Of a stretch of DNA of 13,346 nucleotides, positions 1 through 6,543 are shown one piece after another (the first letter of the stretch is position 1; each line of letters begins with the position of its first letter). Where the stretch lies: contig DASTQL010000139.1 of the NCBI GenBank assembly GCA_035761805.1, forward strand, positions 1-13,346, given 5' to 3'. A program made the translations under genes and the position numbers. Source of the stretch: DASTQL01 sp035761805 (GTDB lineage Bacteria > Actinomycetota > Actinomycetes > Jiangellales > Jiangellaceae). The notes beneath the pieces are model-generated. The model saw nothing but the letters and a program-made list of their open reading frames with translations. It did no database searches and was not told where the DNA came from.

Positions 1-725
1 ACGACCGGATAGATGCGGCGGGTGAGGTCCGGGCCACCGGTGGCGGAGTCCTCGTCGGCCGCGTCGTACAGCGCCTGGACCGCGCACAGCGCGGCGTCGT
101 CGACGGCGAAGTCATCCCGCCACAGCTTCTTCAGCGCCCCGCGGGCGAACATCGAGCCGGAGCCGACGCTGTGGTGCTCGTGCTCCTCGTAGCGCCCGCC
201 GGTGATGTCGTAGCTGAAGATGCGCCCGCCGCGGGAGTCCAGGTCGTACCCGGCGAAGAGGGGGACGACGGCGAGCCCCTGCATGGCCAGGCCGAGGTTG
301 CCGCGGATCATGGCCGCGAGCCGGTTGGCCTTGCCGTCGAGCGACAGCACGGTCCCCTCGATCTTCTCGTAGTGCTCGAGCTCGACCTGGAACAGCCTGA
401 CCAGCTCGACTGCCACCCCGGCCGCGCCGGCGATGCCGACGCAGGAGAACTCGTCGGCGGGGAAGACCTTCTCGATGTCGCGCTGCGCGATGATGTTGCC
501 CATCGTGGCCCGCCGGTCCCCCGCCATCACGACGCCCCCGGTGAACGCCGTGGCGACGATCGTCGTGCCGTGCGGCACGTCGGCCGGCCCGGTGCCACCG
601 GGCAGCGCACGGCGCCCGGGGAGCAGGTCGGGAGCCTGCGCCCCGAGGAAGTCGGTGAAGGACGACGACCCCGGGGTCATGAAGGCGGCCGGGAGGCGGC
701 CGTCGGACGGGGTCCCCGGGATCAC
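1..725 (-). CDS. prcB: 20S proteasome beta subunit PrcB (3' end cut by window edge)
   Basis: Catalytic beta subunit of the bacterial 20S proteasome core, a cytoplasmic Ntn-hydrolase that pairs with PrcA and degrades pupylated proteins unfolded by ARC/Mpa. About 241 codons are visible; the C-terminal tail is beyond the left edge. The autocatalytic processing site HG|TTIVA is at residues 52-58, so a 53-residue propeptide containing SSFTDFL is removed to expose Thr54 as Thr1. In mature numbering Asp17 (AGDRR) and Lys33 (IEKVF) are both in place, as are VGSGS and the conserved DSATGGPDL. The chosen GTG start at 725 overlaps the pup stop as GTGA, implying translational coupling, with AGAAGGG at 732-738 as a ribosome site. 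An in-frame ATG at 680 (residue 16) is an alternative start that would shorten only the propeptide. Very sure of identity, less sure of the start. Confidence 0.96.
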   Translation of the reverse strand, partial: MIPGTPSDGRLPAAFMTPGSSSFTDFLGAQAPDLLPGRRALPGGTGPADVPHGTTIVATAFTGGVVMAGDRRATMGNIIAQRDIEKVFPADEFSCVGIAGAAGVAVELVRLFQVELEHYEKIEGTVLSLDGKANRLAAMIRGNLGLAMQGLAVVPLFAGYDLDSRGGRIFSYDITGGRYEEHEHHSVGSGSMFARGALKKLWRDDFAVDDAALCAVQALYDAADEDSATGGPDLTRRIYPV

Positions 726-937
726 TGGCCGCCCTTCTGCACGAACCCTCGGACGAACTCCTCGGCGTTCTCCTCGAGCACCTCGTCGATCTCGTCGAGG
801 ATGGCGTCGACATCGCCCGCGAGCTTGTCGTGGCGCTCCTTGAGGTCCTCGGAGACCTCGGCCGCCTCGGTCTCGGCGGCCTCCTCGCTGCGGCGGGGCT
901 GCTTCTGCTGCTGCCCGCCCCCGTCACGTGTCGCCAT
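722..937 (-). CDS. pup: Prokaryotic ubiquitin-like protein Pup
   Basis: Small, intrinsically disordered protein tag (71 residues; family members are about 60-70) that is attached through its C-terminal side chain to lysines of proteins destined for the proteasome. The sequence ends in QKGGQ, so it is made in the Gln form that Dop must deamidate to Glu before PafA can ligate it. Residues about 21-55 are acidic and helix-prone and form the part known to bind the ARC/Mpa coiled coil; the N-terminus is Gly/Gln/Lys-rich and disordered, as needed to thread into the pore. The ATG at 937 is chosen because AGGAGG (945-950) lies 7 bases upstream. A GTG two codons earlier would sit on top of this site, and the longer open frame further upstream is low-complexity Arg/Gly. 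The stop overlaps the prcB start. It lies 83 bases downstream of dop. Confidence 0.97.
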   Translation of the reverse strand: MATRDGGGQQQKQPRRSEEAAETEAAEVSEDLKERHDKLAGDVDAILDEIDEVLEENAEEFVRGFVQKGGQ

Positions 938-944
938 GGCCACG

Positions 945-953
945 CCTCCTCCT
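945..953 (-). promoter_or_regulatory. Shine-Dalgarno site of pup
   Basis: Two overlapping AGGAGG units (945-950 and 948-953), the nearer one 7 bases from the ATG. This is the strongest ribosome-binding site in the window. It decides the pup start and fits the high expression expected for a tag protein. Confidence 0.8.
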
Positions 954-970
954 CGCCCGGCTGTGCACCA

Positions 971-981
971 CGACCCTACCC
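971..981 (-). promoter_or_regulatory. Candidate pup promoter core (TAGGGT -10 box)
   Basis: Read on the minus strand the sequence is GGGTAGGGTCG, with TAGGGT at 973-978 matching the actinobacterial TANNNT -10 consensus. It would give a leader of roughly 28 bases carrying the strong Shine-Dalgarno site. No convincing -35 box is visible at 16-18 bases. The same 11 bases occur upstream of arc, at almost the same distance from its start. If real, pup-prcB can be transcribed separately from dop. Confidence 0.45.
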
Positions 982-1020
982 AGCGGGGCCGAGGTCCGCC
1001 CTGCCCGACGCGTCCCCCGG

Positions 1021-2532
1021 TCAGCCGCCGGAGAGGGCGGCCAGCAGGTCCCCGGCGGTCCGGCACCGCTCCAGCAGCTCGCCCACGTGGGCGCGGGTCC
1101 CGCGCAGCGGCTCGAGTGTGGGAACGCGCTGCAGGGCGTCCCGCCCCGGCAGGTCGAAGATCACCGAGTCCCAGGAGGCGGCCGCCACGCTGTCGGCGTA
1201 GCGCTCGAGGCACTTGCCGCGGAAGTAGGCCCGGGTGTCCTCCGGCGGCTCGTGCACCGCTGCCGCGACCGATGCATCGCTGATCAGCCGCTCCATGCGG
1301 CCCCGGACGGCCAGCCGGTGGTACAGACCTTTGGACGGTCGCAGGTCGGAGTACTGCAGGTCGACGAGGTGGAGCTTCGGGTGGTCCCAGTCCAGCCCGT
1401 CACGGTCCCGGTACGACTCCAGGATGGCCAGCTTGGCGACCCAGTCGAGCTCGCGCACGCACAGCATCGGGTCCTCGGCGAGCCTGGTGAGGACGGACTC
1501 CCACCGGTCCAGCACCTCGAGGGTGTCGGCATCGGTGTCGGTCCCGTAGCGGTCCTCGACGAACTTGCGGGCCTGCTCGCAGTACTCCATCTGCAGCTGC
1601 ACCGCGGTGAGCCTCCGGCCGTCGGCGAGCGTGAGGAGATGGCGCAGCGTGGGGTCGTGCGAGACCTGGTGCAGCGAGGTCACGGGCTTGTCGACGGTGA
1701 GATCCACCGGGAGGAAGGACGCCTCGACCATGGCCAGGACGAGCGACGTGGTCCCGAGCTTGAGGAAGGTGGAGACCTCCGAGAGGTTGGCGTCCCCGAT
1801 GATGACGTGCAGCCGGCGATACCGCTCCGGGTCGGCGTGCGGCTCGTCCCGGGTGTTGATGATGGGACGCTTGAGCGTCGTCTCGAGCCCGACCTCCACC
1901 TCGAAGTAGTCGGCCCGCTGGCTCACCTGGAAGCCCTGCTCGTGACCGTCCTGACCGATCCCCACGCGCCCGGCCCCCGTGACGACCTGGCGGCTGACGA
2001 AGAAGGGGGTCAGGTGGCGGACGATGTCGCCGAAGGGCGTCTGCCGCGCCATGAGGTAGTTCTCGTGGCAGCCGTAGGAAGCGCCCTTGTTGTCGGTGTT
2101 GTTCTTGTACAGCAGGATCTGCGGGCCGGCGAAGGTCGCCTCGGCGAGCCTGGCCGCCTCGGCCATCACCCGCTCCCCCGCCTTGTCCCAGCGCACGGCG
2201 TCTCTCGGTGAGGTGACCTCCGGCGAGGAGTACTCGGGGTGTGCGTGGTCGACGTACAACCGGGCCCCGTTGGTGAGGATGACGTTCGCGAGGCCGATCT
2301 CCTCGTCGGTCAGCTGCGTCGGGTCGGCGAGGTCTCGCTGGATCTCGAAGCCCCGGGCGTCCCGGAGGGGGTTCTCCTCCTCGAAGTCCCAGTGCGCCCG
2401 CCGGGCCCGGGCCGTCGCGGCCGCGTAGGCGTTGACGACCTGCGACGAGGTGACCATCGAGTTGGCGGCAGGGTTGCCCGGCACCGAGATCCCGTACTCG
2501 GTCTCGATGCCCATCACCCGGCGCACACCCAT
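1021..2532 (-). CDS. dop: Pup deamidase/depupylase Dop
   Basis: Glutamine-synthetase-fold enzyme that deamidates the C-terminal Gln of Pup to Glu and also removes Pup from tagged proteins, using bound ATP as a cofactor. It is 503 residues, normal for the family. Residues 8-14 are GIETEYG with the metal-binding Glu10; YVDHAHPEYSSPE (93-105) contains the catalytic Asp95. The insertion around residues 42-65 (RRAHWDF, then PLRDARGFEI) is the Dop loop, which is absent from the ligase PafA and so settles the choice between the two paralogues. Further conserved blocks include QLLYKNN-type LYKNNTDNKGASYG, LTPFFVSRQVVTG, ETTLKRPIINTRDEPHAD and VDLQYSD. The ATG at 2532 has no Shine-Dalgarno sequence but has TACCCT 7 bases before it, so the mRNA may be leaderless. 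It starts 17 bases after the arc stop. Identity is very secure. Confidence 0.96.
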   Translation of the reverse strand: MGVRRVMGIETEYGISVPGNPAANSMVTSSQVVNAYAAATARARRAHWDFEEENPLRDARGFEIQRDLADPTQLTDEEIGLANVILTNGARLYVDHAHPEYSSPEVTSPRDAVRWDKAGERVMAEAARLAEATFAGPQILLYKNNTDNKGASYGCHENYLMARQTPFGDIVRHLTPFFVSRQVVTGAGRVGIGQDGHEQGFQVSQRADYFEVEVGLETTLKRPIINTRDEPHADPERYRRLHVIIGDANLSEVSTFLKLGTTSLVLAMVEASFLPVDLTVDKPVTSLHQVSHDPTLRHLLTLADGRRLTAVQLQMEYCEQARKFVEDRYGTDTDADTLEVLDRWESVLTRLAEDPMLCVRELDWVAKLAILESYRDRDGLDWDHPKLHLVDLQYSDLRPSKGLYHRLAVRGRMERLISDASVAAAVHEPPEDTRAYFRGKCLERYADSVAAASWDSVIFDLPGRDALQRVPTLEPLRGTRAHVGELLERCRTAGDLLAALSGG

Positions 2533-2539
2533 GGCGTCG

Positions 2540-2545
2540 AGGGTA
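2540..2545 (-). promoter_or_regulatory. Candidate leaderless promoter -10 box of dop
   Basis: TACCCT on the minus strand, followed by 7 bases and then the ATG of dop. With the usual 6-7 base distance from -10 box to transcription start, the mRNA would begin at the A of the start codon. No Shine-Dalgarno sequence is present. No clear -35 box is seen; that region lies inside the last codons of arc and inside the inverted repeat at 2545-2567. Confidence 0.45.
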
Positions 2546-2567
2546 CGGGTCAGAGGTACTGACCCGT
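2545..2567 (-). repeat. Perfect 9-bp inverted repeat across the arc stop codon / dop promoter
   Basis: On the minus strand the arms are ACGGGTCAG and CTGACCCGT, separated by the 5-base loop TACCT; all nine pairs match. The 5' arm codes for the T-G-Q of the ARC C-terminus and the stop codon is in the 3' arm. The last base of the 3' arm is the first base of the dop -10 box. It could be an operator between -10 and -35, or an mRNA hairpin ending the arc message; no T-run follows, so it is not a canonical intrinsic terminator. Confidence 0.6.
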
Positions 2568-4307
2568 GTTGGCGACCGTGTCGATCGACCGGCCGGCTTC
2601 GGTGCCCTGCTTGCCGGAGACCAGGGTGCGGATGAAGACGATGCGCTCGCCCTTCTTACCGGAGATCCGGGCCCAGTCGTCGGGGTTGGTCGTGTTGGGC
2701 AGGTCCTCGTTCTCCTTGAACTCGTCGAGACAGGCGGAGAGCAGGTGCTGGACCCGGATGCCCTTCTGATCGGTGTCGAGGAACTCCTTGATGGCGGACT
2801 TCTTGGCCCGGTCGACGATGTTCTGGATCATGGCGCCGGAGTTGAAGTCGCGGAAGTAGAGCACCTCCTTGTCACCGTTGGCGTAGGTGACCTCGAGGAA
2901 GCGGTTCTCCTCCGTCTCGGAGTACATCCGCTCGACCGCACGCTGCCGCATGGCCTCGACCGTGGCGTCACGGTCGCCTCCGTGCTCGCGGAGGTCGTCC
3001 TCGTGCAGCGGGAGGTCGGCGGTGAGGTACTTGCTGAAGATGTCCCGCGCCGCCTCCGCATCGGGACGTTCGATCTTGATCTTCACGTCCAGTCGGCCCG
3101 GCCGCAGGATCGCGGGGTCGATCATGTCCTCCCGGTTGGAGGCGCCGATCACGATGACGTTCTCCAGCGATTCCACACCGTCGATCTCGGAGAGCAGCTG
3201 AGGGACGATCGTGTTCTCGACGTCCGAGGACACGCCCGAGCCGCGGGTCCGGAACAGGGAGTCCATCTCGTCGAAGAACACGATGACCGGCGTCCCCTCG
3301 GAGGCCTTCTCGCGGGCGCGCTGGAAGACCAGGCGGATGTGCCGCTCGGTCTCACCCACGTACTTGTTGAGGAGCTCCGGGCCCTTGATGTTGAGGAAGA
3401 AGGACTTGCCCTCCGCCCGGCCGGTCCGCTCCGCCACCTTCTTGGCCAGCGAGGAGGCGACCGCCTTGGCGATGAGGGTCTTCCCGCATCCCGGTGGGCC
3501 GTAGAGCAGCACGCCCTTGGGTGCGCGGAGCTGGTGCTCGGCGAACAGCTCCTGGTACACGTACGGCAGCTCCACGGCGTCGCGGATCTGCTCGATCTGG
3601 CGCCCCAGCCCGCCGATGTCGTCGTAGGCGATGTCGGGGACCTCCTCGAGGATGAGCTCCTCGACCTCGCTCTTGGGGATGCGTTCGTAGACGAAGCCCG
3701 AGCGAGGTTCCAGCAGCAGCGAGTCACCGGAACGCACGACCTGGTCGCGTAGCGGCTCCGCCAGCCGGACCACGCGCTCCTCGTCGGTGTGGCCGAGGAC
3801 GAGGGCCCGCTCGCCGTCGGCGAGCAGCTCCTTCACCATGACGACCTCGCCGACCTCCTCGTACTCCAGCGCACTGACGACGTTGAGCGCCTCGTTGAGC
3901 ATCACCTCCTGGCCGGGACGGAGGTCGTCGACGTCGACGTCCGGACTCACGACGACGCGCAGCTTGCGCCCGCCGGTGAAGACGTCGACGGAACCGTCGT
4001 CGCACCGGGCGAGGAAGATGCCGAACCCCGCCGGCGGCTGGGCGAGCCGGTCGATCTCCTCCTTGAGGGTCAGGATCTGCTCCCGTGCCTCGCGCAAGGT
4101 CGCGGCGAGGCGGTCGTTCTGCGCCGTGACCGAGGCCAGCTGGGCCTGGGCGTCGGCCAGCCGCTGGTCGAGCAGGCGGGCCTGCCGTGGTGTCTCCGCC
4201 AGCTTGCGCCGCAGCGCGGTGACCTCCTCCTCGAGGACGGAGACCTGGTACGCAAGGTCGTCGGCCGCGCGCTCGGGCCGACTGGCGTTGCCGTCGTCAG
4301 CCGACAC
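2550..4307 (-). CDS. arc: Proteasome-activating AAA+ ATPase ARC/Mpa
   Basis: Hexameric ATPase that binds Pup on tagged proteins, unfolds them and feeds them into the PrcBA core. It is 585 residues, normal for the family. Residues about 18-90 form the coiled coil that captures Pup; residues about 95-205 are the two OB folds; the AAA module follows with Walker A GPPGCGKT (270-277), pore-loop region KYVGE (315-319), Walker B VIVFFDE (341-347), sensor Asn391 and LRPGR arginine-finger region (401-405). The extreme C-terminus is TGQYL; the penultimate Tyr is known to open the 20S gate, so this ATPase should dock on the core encoded nearby. The GTG start at 4307 has GGAGGTGA (4314-4321) upstream and a good promoter beyond it. 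It is the first gene of the proteasome cluster, followed after 17 bases by dop. Confidence 0.97.
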   Translation of the reverse strand: MSADDGNASRPERAADDLAYQVSVLEEEVTALRRKLAETPRQARLLDQRLADAQAQLASVTAQNDRLAATLREAREQILTLKEEIDRLAQPPAGFGIFLARCDDGSVDVFTGGRKLRVVVSPDVDVDDLRPGQEVMLNEALNVVSALEYEEVGEVVMVKELLADGERALVLGHTDEERVVRLAEPLRDQVVRSGDSLLLEPRSGFVYERIPKSEVEELILEEVPDIAYDDIGGLGRQIEQIRDAVELPYVYQELFAEHQLRAPKGVLLYGPPGCGKTLIAKAVASSLAKKVAERTGRAEGKSFFLNIKGPELLNKYVGETERHIRLVFQRAREKASEGTPVIVFFDEMDSLFRTRGSGVSSDVENTIVPQLLSEIDGVESLENVIVIGASNREDMIDPAILRPGRLDVKIKIERPDAEAARDIFSKYLTADLPLHEDDLREHGGDRDATVEAMRQRAVERMYSETEENRFLEVTYANGDKEVLYFRDFNSGAMIQNIVDRAKKSAIKEFLDTDQKGIRVQHLLSACLDEFKENEDLPNTTNPDDWARISGKKGERIVFIRTLVSGKQGTEAGRSIDTVANTGQYL

Positions 4308-4313
4308 TGGTCC

Positions 4314-4321
4314 TCACCTCC
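4314..4321 (-). promoter_or_regulatory. Shine-Dalgarno site of arc
   Basis: GGAGGTGA on the minus strand, a near-perfect match to the 16S anti-Shine-Dalgarno, with GGAGG 9 bases before the GTG at 4307. It supports this GTG as the start. Confidence 0.75.
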
Positions 4322-4339
4322 GGACGGAGTCGTACACCG

Positions 4340-4368
4340 ACCCTACCCGCGTGCAGCCGTCCTGCCAG
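4340..4368 (-). promoter_or_regulatory. Candidate promoter of arc
   Basis: Minus-strand TAGGGT (-10, 4340-4345) lies exactly 17 bases downstream of CTGGCA (4363-4368, four of six matches to TTGACA). The predicted transcript starts near 4333, giving a leader of about 25 bases that includes the Shine-Dalgarno site. It is the best-formed promoter in the window and shares the 11-base core GGGTAGGGTCG with the region upstream of pup. Confidence 0.55.
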
Positions 4369-4403
4369 GGCCGCGCGGCGCGATGACGGCGGTGTGGTGC
4401 GGC

Positions 4404-5306
4404 TCACCCGACCGTGGGACGCCAATCCTCCCCGTAGGCCCCGGGGGCGGGCCGGCGGCGCCGGGTCGGTGCGGTGACGCCGGGGGCCAGCCGGCGCGCG
4501 CTGACGAGGAACCCGGTGTGCCCGATCATCCGGTGGTCGGGGCGCACGGCGAGGCCCTCGACGTGCCAGGTCCGGATCATCGACTCCCACGAGGAGGGCT
4601 CGGTGAACCCGCCGTGGGCGCGCAGGGTCTCGACGGTCCGGGCCAGCTGTGTCGTCGTCGCGACGTATGCGCAGAGCACGCCGCCGGGCACCATCGCCTC
4701 GGCGACCGCGCCGACGCACTCCCAGGGGGCGAGCATGTCCAGGACGACCCGGTCCACCTCGGCCTCGTCCAGGTTCTGGGCCAGGTCCCCGACCGTGAGC
4801 CGCCAGGTGGCCGGGGGGCCGCCGAAGAACGTCTCGACGTTCCCGCGCGCGACCGTGGCGAAGTCGCGCCGCCGTTCGTACGAGTGGACGTGACCGGTAG
4901 GGCCCACGGCGCGCAGCAGCGAGCAGGTCAGGGCACCGGAGCCCACCCCCGCCTCCACGACCCGCGCGCCGGGGAAGACGTCGGCCATGGCGACGATCTG
5001 GGCCGCGTCCTTGGGGTAGATGACCGCCGCTCCCCGCGGCATCGAGAGCACGAAGTCGCTCAACAGCGGTCGCAGGGCGAGGTACTCCGTGCCCCCGGTC
5101 GAGGCCACGACCGTCCCCTCGGGCGCGCCGATCAGCGCGTCGTGCGCGAACGACCCGCGGTGGGTGTGGAAGGACGTCCCCGGCTCCAGGGTGATCGTGT
5201 GGTGTCGGCCCTTCGGGTCGGTGAGCTGCACCCGGTCACCCGCACGGAACGGCCCCCGGCGCACGGCGGGGATGGCCGCGTCCCCGTCGGGTGCGGTGGA
5301 GGCCAT
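4404..5306 (-). CDS. trmI: tRNA (adenine-58-N1)-methyltransferase TrmI
   Basis: SAM-dependent methyltransferase making m1A at position 58 in the T-loop of tRNAs; it acts in the cytoplasm as a homotetramer in known members. It is 300 residues, slightly longer than usual because of an N-terminal extension of about 15 residues and an Arg/Pro-rich tail from about residue 280. The N-terminal beta domain (about 15-80) is followed by a Rossmann fold with motif I VVEAGVGSGALT (116-127), the SAM-binding acidic position in SYERR (Glu144), GD at 173-174, and the family signature LDMLAPW (189-195). The ATG at 5306 has TACCCT 7 bases upstream and no Shine-Dalgarno sequence. It sits between the M50 protease gene (34 bases upstream) and arc (96 bases downstream); a trmI next to mpa/dop/pup is a known actinobacterial arrangement, without a proven functional link. 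Confidence 0.93.
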   Translation of the reverse strand: MASTAPDGDAAIPAVRRGPFRAGDRVQLTDPKGRHHTITLEPGTSFHTHRGSFAHDALIGAPEGTVVASTGGTEYLALRPLLSDFVLSMPRGAAVIYPKDAAQIVAMADVFPGARVVEAGVGSGALTCSLLRAVGPTGHVHSYERRRDFATVARGNVETFFGGPPATWRLTVGDLAQNLDEAEVDRVVLDMLAPWECVGAVAEAMVPGGVLCAYVATTTQLARTVETLRAHGGFTEPSSWESMIRTWHVEGLAVRPDHRMIGHTGFLVSARRLAPGVTAPTRRRRPAPGAYGEDWRPTVG

Positions 5307-5313
5307 GAGCCGC

Positions 5314-5319
5314 AGGGTA
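5314..5319 (-). promoter_or_regulatory. Candidate leaderless promoter -10 box of trmI
   Basis: TACCCT on the minus strand, 7 bases before the ATG, with no Shine-Dalgarno sequence between. A -35-like CTGACC (5339-5344) lies 19 bases upstream, overlapping the stop codon of the preceding gene and the tandem repeat at 5325-5342. The box is identical to that of dop. Confidence 0.45.
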
Positions 5320-5324
5320 GCCAG

Positions 5325-5342
5325 CCCGTGGTCCCCGTGGTC
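5325..5342. repeat. Perfect tandem 9-bp direct repeat upstream of trmI
   Basis: CCCGTGGTC occurs twice in direct succession on the plus strand (5325-5333, 5334-5342). The pair lies about 19-36 bases before the predicted trmI transcription start, covering the -35 region, and runs into the stop codon of the M50 protease gene. Tandem direct repeats in this position are typical operator geometry, but no regulator is known here. Confidence 0.6.
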
Positions 5343-6462
5343 AGGCGGTCTGGAGCGCCGCCTCGACGTCGGCCGCGGCGAGCACGCCGTAGACGGCGCC
5401 GGCGGAGTCGACCAGGAGGTACTCCGGCGCCGGGGCGGCCTGGAGCGCCCTCGCCAGCGCCTCCCCCTCGAGGTCGGCCGGGATCACCGATCTCGGGCCG
5501 AGCGCGCGAGCGAGCTGGCCGACGGCGACCCAGGGCCGGCGCTCGGAGGGGGTCGCGGCCACGGCCGCCTCGTTGACCAGCGCGGTCGGCCGGCCGCCGG
5601 CGTCCACGACCACGAGGGCCCCCGCACCCGCCTCGGCGGCCCGTCGCAGCGCCTCCGCCAGCGGGACGTCCCCCGTCACCGGGACCGCCCGTCGGGCGAG
5701 TCGCCGCGCCGACAGGTGCGGCAGCCGGCTGCGGATCCGGGCGACGCCGAGTGCCTGCGTGGCGCCTCCCCACAGGAGTGCGGCGATGAGGACGGCCCAG
5801 ACCAGCCGGAAGGGGTCGGGTGTCCCCCTCGCCAGGACGAACGGGACCGCCACGACCAGGACGGCGAGGACCTGACCGGCACGGGCAGCGACGACGGTGG
5901 CGCGCACTTCGTCACCGGTGATCCGCCACAGCACGGCGCGGAGCATGTGCCCGCCGTCCAGCGGCAGCGCCGGGAGCAGGTTGAACACCCCCACGAGCAG
6001 GTTGGCGAAGGCGAGCCAGAGCAGGAGGAAGGCCACGACGTCGGGGCCCACCGGGCGGGCAACGAGCCAGGTCGTCAACGCCACGAGCAGGGACACCGCC
6101 GGGCCCGCCGCCGAGATCACGAAATCACGGCCCGGCGTCGGCGAGTCCCGCTCGATCTCGGTGTAACCGCCGAGGAAGTGCAGCGTGATCCCTCGGACGG
6201 GCAGACCGAGCGCCCGTGCGGTGAGGGCGTGGCTGACCTCGTGCAGGAGCACGGAGACGTACAGGAGCACGGCGAAGGAGAACGAGACCAGGTACGCAGC
6301 CGGGCCCCGAGTCCCGACCTGGTCCTGCACGAACGGGCCGAAGCCGAGGGTGATCACGGCCGCGACGAGGAACCAGCTCGCCCCGACGTGGACGGGGACG
6401 CCGGCGACGCGTCCGAGCGTCAGTCGACGGGCGGGTCGTCCGCCGCCGGAGGGGAGGGCCAC
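5341..6462 (-). CDS. M50 site-2 intramembrane metalloprotease with C-terminal CBS domains
   Basis: Membrane-embedded zinc protease of the site-2 protease family (the CBS-containing group typified by archaeal S2P), which cleaves transmembrane segments of regulatory proteins. It is 373 residues. Membrane segments are seen at about 28-45, 55-80, 115-137 and 141-163, with further ones around 190-235. The zinc motif HEVSH is at residues 74-78, followed by the second motif ALPLDGGH (165-172) with Asp169. The last 130 residues contain two CBS-like repeats, which in other proteins bind adenine nucleotides and regulate activity. The start is GTG 6462, chosen because TAGCCT lies 6 bases upstream; no Shine-Dalgarno sequence is present. 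It lies upstream of trmI and is divergent from the RecB-like gene. The substrate is unknown; anti-sigma factors are the usual targets in the family. Family assignment is secure. Confidence 0.92.
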   Translation of the reverse strand: MALPSGGGRPARRLTLGRVAGVPVHVGASWFLVAAVITLGFGPFVQDQVGTRGPAAYLVSFSFAVLLYVSVLLHEVSHALTARALGLPVRGITLHFLGGYTEIERDSPTPGRDFVISAAGPAVSLLVALTTWLVARPVGPDVVAFLLLWLAFANLLVGVFNLLPALPLDGGHMLRAVLWRITGDEVRATVVAARAGQVLAVLVVAVPFVLARGTPDPFRLVWAVLIAALLWGGATQALGVARIRSRLPHLSARRLARRAVPVTGDVPLAEALRRAAEAGAGALVVVDAGGRPTALVNEAAVAATPSERRPWVAVGQLARALGPRSVIPADLEGEALARALQAAPAPEYLLVDSAGAVYGVLAAADVEAALQTA

Positions 6463-6468
6463 GCACCC

Positions 6469-6474
6469 AGGCTA
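6469..6474 (-). promoter_or_regulatory. Candidate leaderless promoter -10 box of the M50 protease gene
   Basis: TAGCCT on the minus strand, followed by 6 bases and the GTG at 6462. There is no Shine-Dalgarno sequence. It lies in the 81-base divergent region shared with the RecB-like gene; no -35 box is recognisable. Confidence 0.4.
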
Positions 6475-6531
6475 GGTGAGGCCGGGCGGCCGTGCCCCGG
6501 GCGACGACGGCGATGTGTCGGGACCCTCCCC

Positions 6532-6537
6532 TACAGT
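6532..6537 (+). promoter_or_regulatory. Candidate leaderless promoter -10 box of the RecB-like gene
   Basis: TACAGT followed by 6 bases and the ATG at 6544, without any Shine-Dalgarno sequence. It is the plus-strand partner of the divergent promoter pair with the M50 protease gene. Confidence 0.42.
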
Positions 6538-6543
6538 CGCGCC

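Noticed and set aside
722..1213. A 163-residue version of Pup starting near 1213
   Set aside because: The extra N-terminus runs through the dop 3' end and is unlike any Pup; the strong AGGAGG 7 bases before the ATG at 937 fixes the start.
171..2211. Long plus-strand open frames opposite prcB, pup and dop (171-1283 and 928-2211)
   Set aside because: They are antisense to secure genes and show the Arg/Pro/Gly- or Asp/Val-rich composition of GC-rich shadow frames, with no recognisable domain.
1021..2532. Possibility that the dop gene is the ligase pafA
   Set aside because: The Dop-loop insertion near residues 42-65 and the position directly before pup fit Dop; PafA lacks the loop and is normally encoded past prcA.
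4310..4340. Small hairpins over the arc leader (CTCC/GGAG and GGGTCG/CGACTC) as a translational switch
   Set aside because: The stems are only 4-6 bp, one includes bases upstream of the predicted transcript start, and such short pairings are common in GC-rich DNA.
2745..5576. Plus-strand open frames opposite arc, trmI and the M50 gene (2745-3752, 3789-5576)
   Set aside because: They cross several real genes and an intergenic gap on the other strand and have low-complexity, domain-free translations; high third-position GC removes stop codons.
5020..6543. Reading the RecB-like gene as a 794-residue protein starting near 5020
   Set aside because: The added N-terminal part is antisense to the M50 protease and trmI; family similarity begins at the ATG at 6544, which has its own promoter-like box.
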